From positions 1-55,935 of the forward strand of contig CAKZHP010000119.1 in assembly GCA_936924635.1 (NCBI GenBank): a stretch of 55,935 bases of DNA, read 5' to 3'. Of the stretch, positions 51,226 to 55,935 are shown in pieces. This DNA is from an uncultured Propionibacteriaceae bacterium. GTDB lineage: Bacteria > Actinomycetota > Actinomycetes > Propionibacteriales > Propionibacteriaceae. The notes under the pieces are model-generated. The model was not told the origin of the DNA and made no database searches. It saw only the letters and a list, made by a program, of their open reading frames with translations. The first letter of the stretch is position 1. Each line of letters begins with the position of its first letter. Both the position numbers and the translations under genes were made by a program.

Positions 51226-51231
51226 TAGACA
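51226..51231 (+). promoter_or_regulatory. -10 TAGACA, leaderless HhH-GPD gene
   Basis: TAGACA ends 6 nt before ATG 51238. Confidence 0.5.
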
Positions 51232-51237
51232 AGGCTC

Positions 51238-51867
51238 ATGGATGCAGCCGCGACCGCCCGCCGTCTCGTCGAGGAACGGGGCACCACCCTGGCCCAGGAG
51301 GCTGGGATCGTCCTGACCGACGAGCCGGGTCCGTTGTGGCAGCTGCTCGTGCTCGCCCAGCTGCTGTCCGCGCGGATCAGCGCGAGAGCCGCCCTGGCCA
51401 GCGCCCGTGAGCTCTTCGGTGCAGGCTGGACCACACCCCAGAGGTTGCGGTCGAGCACGTGGAACCAGCGCGTCGCTGCGCTGGGCCGCGGCGGCTACCG
51501 GCGGTACGACTTCAGCACCGCGACCCGGCTCGACCACAACGCCACCCTGCTGCTGGACCGGTGGGGCGGTGACCTGCGGCGCTTGCGTGACGAGGCCGAG
51601 GTGGATGCCGCGGCGATCGCCCGTGCCGTGCAGGGATTCGACGGGATCGGGCCGACCGGGGCCGACATCTTCCTGCGCGAGGTCCAGGCGGTGTGGCCGT
51701 CGGTGCGCCCGCATCTCGACACCCTCACGCTCAAGGGCGCCGCCAAGGCCGGGCTGCCTCAGGATCCCGTGACGCTGGCAGGGCTGGTGCAGGGCGAGGA
51801 CCTCGCCGCGCTCTGCGCCGCGCTCGTCCGCCTGGCACGCGACCGCTCGGCACCGTCAGCGGGCTGA
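51238..51867 (+). CDS. HhH-GPD superfamily protein, endonuclease III-like
   Basis: A 209-residue all-helical protein. GFDGIGPTGADIFLREVQ is a helix-hairpin-helix, and the overall length and LAQLLSARISARAAL helix match the endonuclease III/HhH-GPD fold. It lacks the C-terminal four-cysteine iron-sulfur motif and I do not see the catalytic Lys, so base-excision activity is doubtful. It may only bind DNA. Confidence 0.7.
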   Translation: MDAAATARRLVEERGTTLAQEAGIVLTDEPGPLWQLLVLAQLLSARISARAALASARELFGAGWTTPQRLRSSTWNQRVAALGRGGYRRYDFSTATRLDHNATLLLDRWGGDLRRLRDEAEVDAAAIARAVQGFDGIGPTGADIFLREVQAVWPSVRPHLDTLTLKGAAKAGLPQDPVTLAGLVQGEDLAALCAALVRLARDRSAPSAG

Positions 51868-51877
51868 GCGAACGAGG

Positions 51878-52048
51878 TCAGCCTGCTCGCTCAGCTGCTC
51901 GTGGAGAACAACGCCGTCGCACGTAGACCGCGTCGGTGACCTCCTCCTTCATCTCCGGGATGATCGGCCCGTTGGGTCCTTCGGGCACCGACGCGGTCGA
52001 GATGACAGGGATCCCCGTCATGGCGGCCATCTTGGCCGCGACCGCAGA
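51878..52048 (-). pseudogene. Possible gene remnant (C-terminal fragment)
   Basis: Directly after the GH114-like gene's stop, another minus-strand frame reads PDRSSAVAAKMAAMTGIPVI, then STASVPEGPNGPIIPEMKEE and VTDAVY, ending at a TGA at 51878. The residue pattern looks protein-like (GIPVIS, EGPNGPIIPE), but there is no start codon, RBS or upstream continuation. I do not recognise the family. It could be a leftover 3' end of a lost gene or chance. Confidence 0.3.
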
Positions 52049-52055
52049 GGATCGG

Positions 52056-52937
52056 TCAGGAGCACCACTGCACCCGGTAGTCCGGGTGCCCGGCCGGGAC
52101 CACGAGCATGTCTCGCATGACGAACGAGATCGAGCTCCCGCGGGCGCGGCACATGGCGGCGAAGACCGCTTGCGGGTCCAGGCCTTCGTCGTTGGTGGTG
52201 TACTCGATCTCGATCACCGCCCGCCCGTACACATCGGTGAAGTCGGAGCACTCCGTGTAGACCTCGCACTGCTCCACGACCGCGAAGTCGAAGCCCAGGG
52301 AGCGACCGACGGGTGCCAGCTCGGCCGCGTTCTTCTGGCCGATGAGAAGGCCGTGCTGGTGCGCCGACGCCGTGAGGAGGCGAGCGAACGCCTTGGTCTG
52401 AGCCATCGTGATCAGGCGCTTCGACCGGGTCCAGGAGTCGAGGTTGTCGAGCTCCACGGCCTGGAAGCCCTTGGCGGCGCACCCTGCGAACCATGCGTCG
52501 ATCACGCCGGCGAGCTCGGTTCGCTTGGCCTCGGTGCGGATGTCGAAGAGCGTCTCACCCCACGCGCCGTCAACGACCTCCCTGCCCCGGCTGTCCTTCA
52601 GCAGCAGGTGCGGTCGAGCTGAACGCCACTCGTCGATCTCGCTCGGCTGGGTCTGGAATCCGTTGACGTAGCAGACGTTGTACGCCCCCGGGACCGGTGC
52701 GGCCTCGCGGTCGCGCATGACGATGCCAACACCCGGCGCCGGGGCGTACGGCCCGCCGATCTGGTAGTCCGGGCGCGCACCGACAGGGAACGGTGCGGCG
52801 GCGGCAACGCCGGCCGGGGTCGCGACGGCGACTGCTGGCGACATCGCGGCAGCGCTCGTGACGAGGCAGACATCGGTCGCCGCCTCCAGGAGTGCACGGC
52901 GGGCGAGGGTGGCAGAGGGGCGGGTCGTGGAGGGCAC
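52056..52937 (-). CDS. GH114-like endo-alpha-1,4-polygalactosaminidase family protein
   Basis: A 293-residue exported TIM-barrel hydrolase. An N-terminal Ala-rich region (about 1-50) probably acts as the export signal, though it is atypical. The core has VCYVNGFQTQPSEIDEW, GFQAVELDNLDSW and AVIEIEYTT, with acidic residues at barrel strand ends as in the polygalactosaminidase/TM1410 group. It may cleave amino-sugar exopolysaccharide. GTG 52937 is chosen because AGGAG precedes it by 4 nt. Cys-rich for an exported protein (for example CEVYTEC). Confidence 0.75.
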   Translation of the reverse strand: MPSTTRPSATLARRALLEAATDVCLVTSAAAMSPAVAVATPAGVAAAAPFPVGARPDYQIGGPYAPAPGVGIVMRDREAAPVPGAYNVCYVNGFQTQPSEIDEWRSARPHLLLKDSRGREVVDGAWGETLFDIRTEAKRTELAGVIDAWFAGCAAKGFQAVELDNLDSWTRSKRLITMAQTKAFARLLTASAHQHGLLIGQKNAAELAPVGRSLGFDFAVVEQCEVYTECSDFTDVYGRAVIEIEYTTNDEGLDPQAVFAAMCRARGSSISFVMRDMLVVPAGHPDYRVQWCS

Positions 52938-53173
52938 GGGGCTCCTTGCTCTGGGGGTGGATCCTTCGTCCGCAGTCAACGCGAGCCCGGCCGCCGAGGT
53001 CAATGGTTGCGCTCCAGATGAGCAGTCTTCGCGTGCGACGGCCGGTGACAAGGTCCGATACAGGCCCTGAAGTCGCGTGGACGGATGCTGGCTCTGCCGG
53101 CCAGGGCCCCTGGGACTGGACGATCATGTGGCTCCCCGCAGAGTCAGCGCCTCACGGGCCGCCCAATGGCCGC
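52938..53173. other. Intergenic region between GH114-like and lipoprotein genes
   Basis: This 236 bp holds the 5' side of the minus-strand GH114-like gene. TTGACC and TTGACT-like hexamers on the minus strand are possible -35 elements, but no matching -10 was found. No gene, repeat or strong hairpin is evident. Confidence 0.5.
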
Positions 53174-53725
53174 CTATACCTTCGACCTTCGCCAGCCTGC
53201 GGCGACGGCTGCCTCCTCAGAGCAGAACCAGCGCTCGCCCTTGCTCAGGCTGATCTTCGTCTCGTCGTAGAAGCGCTGCCCCGGCACGTGGTAGATCTTC
53301 TCGCCCTTGTCGTTGATGTTGCCCTTGATGACGCAGTCACCCGTCGGGGCCGCGGCGGCGGTAGTGGCGGCCTGGGTACGGGTCGCGGCGGCGGTCGTCA
53401 CGGGTGCGGTCGCGGCCGGGCGGGTGGTCGTCGCCGCCGCGCGGGTCGTGGCCGGGGCGGCCGTCGTGGTCGTCGCCTTCGGCGTGCTGGGCTGCGTGGT
53501 CGCCGGAGCTGTCGCGGTCGGGCGGCCGGTGGTCGCCGTGGCCGCCGAGGTGGCCGGGAGAGACGAGGCAGGACTCGCGCTGGTGCTGACCGCCCTGGTC
53601 GACGACGCACCGGAGACGGCCACACTGGCGAGCGGCTGCGGTGCGGTGCCGGCGCTGGTGGGTCCGCAGGCGGCCACCAGGGCAAGGGCGGCGGCGAGGG
53701 CAAGCTGAGAGACGCGGCTGTGCAT
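53174..53725 (-). CDS. Lipoprotein with Ala/Thr-rich spacer and C-terminal sunset-like domain
   Basis: A 183-residue lipoprotein with signal peptide MHSRVSQLALAAALALVAAC (lipobox Cys C20). A long Ala/Thr/Pro-rich spacer (about 25-127) would span the cell wall. The C-terminal domain (about 128-183) reads IKGNINDKGEKIYHVPG, FYDETKI, RWFCSEEAAVAAGW. It has the same core pattern as the extra domain of L17 in this window: KGN..YH.PG..Y..T..WF.....A..AG. Two Cys (in GDC and WFC) may form a disulfide. GGAG precedes ATG 53725. Confidence 0.8.
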   Translation of the reverse strand: MHSRVSQLALAAALALVAACGPTSAGTAPQPLASVAVSGASSTRAVSTSASPASSLPATSAATATTGRPTATAPATTQPSTPKATTTTAAPATTRAAATTTRPAATAPVTTAAATRTQAATTAAAAPTGDCVIKGNINDKGEKIYHVPGQRFYDETKISLSKGERWFCSEEAAVAAGWRRSKV

Positions 53726-53837
53726 CGGGAGCTCCTGGTCGTGGGGGCGCCTCACCAGTATCGGCAGACGGATCGCTCACACCGCTTCATGAGAGACCTC
53801 TCATGAGCGCGGCAGATTGCCGGGTGACCCTGACCCC

Positions 53838-53867
53838 TTGTCCCCCTGGGGGCGCCGGGTCTAGTGT
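53838..53867 (+). promoter_or_regulatory. Promoter of sialidase-like gene
   Basis: TTGTCC (53838-53843), 18-bp spacer, TAGTGT (53862-53867). The leader is about 30 nt and carries an RBS. Confidence 0.55.
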
Positions 53868-53902
53868 CATGTGAAACGTCGTTCCGCGCCAATGGAGGTG
53901 CC

Positions 53903-55048
53903 GTGCCCATCCCCCGTCGTTCCTTCGTCCTCGGCTCGACCGCGCTCGGCGCCGGAGCGAGTCTCGGTCTTGTCGCATCGCCGGCGCACGCCGCTGTGCG
54001 TGGCCCTGTCGTCGTGGCCTCGGCCCCGGCTGGCCGGCGGGCGTACTTCGCGGACATGATCCGGCTCCAGGACGGCAGGCTCCTCGTCGCCTATCGCGAG
54101 GGCTCTGGGCACATCTCTCAGGACGGCCGGCTGATGACGGTCGTGAGCGCCGACGAGGGCCGCACCTGGTCGGCGCCCCGGGTGGCTCTGGACGCCGCCG
54201 TCGACGACCGGGACCCGAAGCTGGTGCAGCTGCGGGACGGGACGGTGCTGATGAACTTCTTCCGCACCGACTGGACCGGCTACCCCAAGGGCAAGGCCAC
54301 GCTGATCGGCACGTTCGTCTCCCGGTCCACCGACGGGGGCACGACCTGGAGCTCGCCGGTGCAGGTGGGTTCAGCCATGAACGAGCGGCGAGGCATCGCC
54401 TGGAAGATCTACAACGCCGGTCTTGCTGCGTCTCACGGTCCCATCGTCGAGCTCCCCGACGGCGACCTCCTCGTTCCGTTGTACGGGGTGATGCCCGACG
54501 GGGTGGACTGCCCCGCATCGGTGGTGAGGTCCACCGACGGAGGTCTGACGTGGCCCGCGTCGGGGGAGTCCTTCATCGGGCGTCACATGGGGCTGGAGCT
54601 TCAGGAGCCCAACCTCACGGTGCTGCGTCACGGCCTCGTCGTCGCCATCATCCGCACCTCGACCGTGAGTGCGCACATCAGCTGGTCGCGAGACGGCGGA
54701 CGCACGTGGTCCCTGCCCCGCGACACGGGTCTGAAGGCCTCGTCCCACCACCAGCTGCTCACCCGCAGCGGCGACATCTTGCTCACGTACGGGGACAAGT
54801 CCGGTCAGTTCGGCCCGGGCAGGCCGACCGTAGGCCGCCTGCTGCAGCACCCTGAGTCCGGCGTGGACGCCAAGCGCGACGTGCTGCTGTACGACGCGGC
54901 GCGGAACGGGCCGGCGACTGACGATCAGGCCAACCCCTCGAGCGTCGAGCTGTCACCGAACCGTTTCTTCACCGTGACATCGGACCCGCACCTCGCCTCG
55001 GTGGTCGGGGTCTGGAGCGACAGGGTCGACTACGTGCGGATGAGCTGA
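53903..55048 (+). CDS. Tat-exported sialidase/neuraminidase-like BNR-repeat protein
   Basis: A 381-residue protein with a Tat signal (PRRSFVLGSTALGAGAS, cleavage near AHA). Four Asp-box motifs are visible: SADEGRTW, STDGGTTW, STDGGLTW and SRDGGRTW, marking a six-bladed sialidase propeller. RLQDGRLLVAYREG carries an Arg-rich strand, but I cannot place the full catalytic Arg triad, so glycosidase activity is likely rather than certain. GGAGG lies 4 nt before GTG 53903. Confidence 0.82.
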   Translation: MPIPRRSFVLGSTALGAGASLGLVASPAHAAVRGPVVVASAPAGRRAYFADMIRLQDGRLLVAYREGSGHISQDGRLMTVVSADEGRTWSAPRVALDAAVDDRDPKLVQLRDGTVLMNFFRTDWTGYPKGKATLIGTFVSRSTDGGTTWSSPVQVGSAMNERRGIAWKIYNAGLAASHGPIVELPDGDLLVPLYGVMPDGVDCPASVVRSTDGGLTWPASGESFIGRHMGLELQEPNLTVLRHGLVVAIIRTSTVSAHISWSRDGGRTWSLPRDTGLKASSHHQLLTRSGDILLTYGDKSGQFGPGRPTVGRLLQHPESGVDAKRDVLLYDAARNGPATDDQANPSSVELSPNRFFTVTSDPHLASVVGVWSDRVDYVRMS

Positions 55049-55093
55049 CGGGCCTTCGTCGGAGGTCGCTCCAGGATCACGGTGGCCGGCTGA

Positions 55094-55099
55094 TAGACT
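55094..55099 (+). promoter_or_regulatory. -10 TAGACT upstream of the RDDR protein
   Basis: TAGACT, 75 nt before ATG 55175. This implies a leader of about 70 nt, unlike the leaderless genes. Confidence 0.5.
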
Positions 55100-55174
55100 G
55101 AGCGCGGTCCACGTGCGAGGTGCACGGTGAGGCGTCTGACGCGGCGTCCGTGTCGAGTTCTGAGATGAGTCCAC

Positions 55175-55935
55175 ATGCCCAAGCAGTCACCCGCGCGCGC
55201 GTCCGGGAAGAAGGAGCGCTGGAGCGCTGACAAGCGAAAGGCCAAGGGTCTCTCCACGCACCGCGCCACCAAGCCTCGCCCCGAGGTCCCCGCGAAGGGC
55301 CCGAAGAAGCGGTGGTCGGCCGACGACCGTGACCAGCGCGCCACCACCGACCGCTTCGGCAACCCTCGGGAGGACCGCCGCGGCGGCCCGTCCGCCGACC
55401 GCGATGACCGCCCGCGCGGCACCTGGTCACGCGACGACCGGCCCCGGGACGACCGGGCCGGGGACCGTACGCGGTCCTGGTCCCGCGACGACCGCCCTCG
55501 TGACGACCGGGGTGGTGACCGCCCACGCAGCTCGTGGTCCCGTGATGACCGTTCGACCGGCCGGGACGACCGCCCGCGCGGCGTCTGGTCACGGGACGAC
55601 CGCCCTCGTGACGACCGGGGTGGCGACCGCCCGCGCAGCTCCTGGGCTCGCGACGACCGCAGCGCCGGCCGTGATGACCGCGACCGGGGCTCCTGGTCGC
55701 GGGACGACCGCTCGGCTGGCCGTGACGACCGGCCCCGGGGTGCATGGTCACGCGACGACCGTTCTCGCGATGATCGCCCCCGCGGTGCCTGGTCGCGGGA
55801 TGACCGCGACCGTGACGACCGCCCTCGTGAGGACCGTTCGCGCTCCTGGGACGACCGGCCCCGCAGCGACCGCCCGCGTGACGACCGCTGGTCCGACCGC
55901 CCGCGCAGCGAGCACCGCCCGCGCCTCGGGGGCCC
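55175..55935 (+). CDS. RDDR-repeat protein N-terminus (3' truncated)
   Basis: The frame from ATG 55175 is open to the window end (253 codons and 2 bases). It starts MPKQSPARASGKKERWSADK, then has eight WS/ARDDR units between about residues 80 and 215 embedded in RDDRPR-type repeats, all Arg/Asp/Trp/Pro/Gly/Ser. Such disordered RDDR regions often flank DEAD-box RNA helicases and other RNA-binding proteins in actinobacteria, so a helicase core may follow. That is inference, since no helicase motif lies inside the window. Codon use varies between repeat units, arguing for old rather than recent duplication. Confidence 0.7.
   Translation, partial: MPKQSPARASGKKERWSADKRKAKGLSTHRATKPRPEVPAKGPKKRWSADDRDQRATTDRFGNPREDRRGGPSADRDDRPRGTWSRDDRPRDDRAGDRTRSWSRDDRPRDDRGGDRPRSSWSRDDRSTGRDDRPRGVWSRDDRPRDDRGGDRPRSSWARDDRSAGRDDRDRGSWSRDDRSAGRDDRPRGAWSRDDRSRDDRPRGAWSRDDRDRDDRPREDRSRSWDDRPRSDRPRDDRWSDRPRSEHRPRLGG

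Noticed and set aside
55400..55935. Regularly spaced repeats that could suggest a CRISPR array
   Set aside because: Repeats are in frame, encode WSRDDR-type units, vary in spacing and sequence, and no cas gene is present.

Overview
This window comes from a high-GC (about 70% by eye) actinobacterium. Gene content and order point to Propionibacteriales (Nocardioidaceae- or Propionibacteriaceae-like), but that is inference and no 16S gene is present. The backbone is the chromosomal ribosomal supercluster: secY-adk-map, infA-rpmJ-rpsM-rpsK-rpsD-rpoA-rplQ, truA, rplM-rpsI-glmM, coaA, glmS-acpS-nnrDE. No tRNA, rRNA, CRISPR array, transposase, integrase or phage gene was seen.

Layout. 1-3570: the end of an unknown gene and a large secreted ExeM/NucH-like nuclease. 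3571-4048: repeat-rich intergenic DNA. 4049-6832: secY-adk-map. 6833-20830: a roughly 14 kb block separating map from infA. It holds a double GNAT protein, a SorC regulator divergent from glpFK, serA, selO, a prolyl oligopeptidase, a DUF1345 protein, ispH, two type-VII-substrate-like genes and a YbaB-like protein. 20867-25112: infA to rplQ with their own promoter, leader hairpins and internal terminator-like hairpins; L17 carries an extra C-terminal domain. 25113-30974: a glycosyltransferase, sodA, an ABC exporter, CsbD-like stress proteins and a methyltransferase that begins an inverted methyltransferase-truA-trmB operon. 32575-35602: marC, a zinc alcohol dehydrogenase, a lactonase and a tiny acidic ORF. 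35633-38091: rplM-rpsI-glmM. 38056-43235: a frameshifted membrane gene, an APH-type kinase, a flavoprotein disulfide reductase, a RelE/Phd toxin-antitoxin pair and coaA. 43298-47332: repeats and poly-C tracts, glmS, acpS, nnrDE. 47338-55048: an accessory envelope region with an extensin-like lipoprotein, a decayed SH3 gene, a CDF transporter, an MgtA-like glycosyltransferase, an HhH-GPD protein, a GH114-like hydrolase, a lipoprotein and a Tat-exported sialidase-like protein. 55175-end: the RDDR-rich N-terminus of a protein cut by the window edge.

Three window-wide signals stand out. (1) Eighteen start codons lie exactly 6 or 7 nt downstream of a -10 hexamer of TANNNT type (three are weaker variants), implying widespread leaderless transcription. 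(2) A dispersed intergenic repeat has a conserved loop and flanks but stem sequences that differ between copies while staying complementary, which is covariation. (3) The palindrome CGTACG occurs about 100 times by hand count, several-fold above a base-composition expectation, and in all reading-frame phases.

How the genes work together: most encode core translation, secretion, RNA modification and cell-wall precursor functions (GlmM, GlmS, NnrDE, CoaA, AcpS). Accessory modules sit at the seams of the ribosomal cluster: glycerol uptake and phosphorylation under a probable SorC repressor, a small putative T7SS substrate cassette, a toxin-antitoxin pair, and an exported glycan-processing set near the right end.
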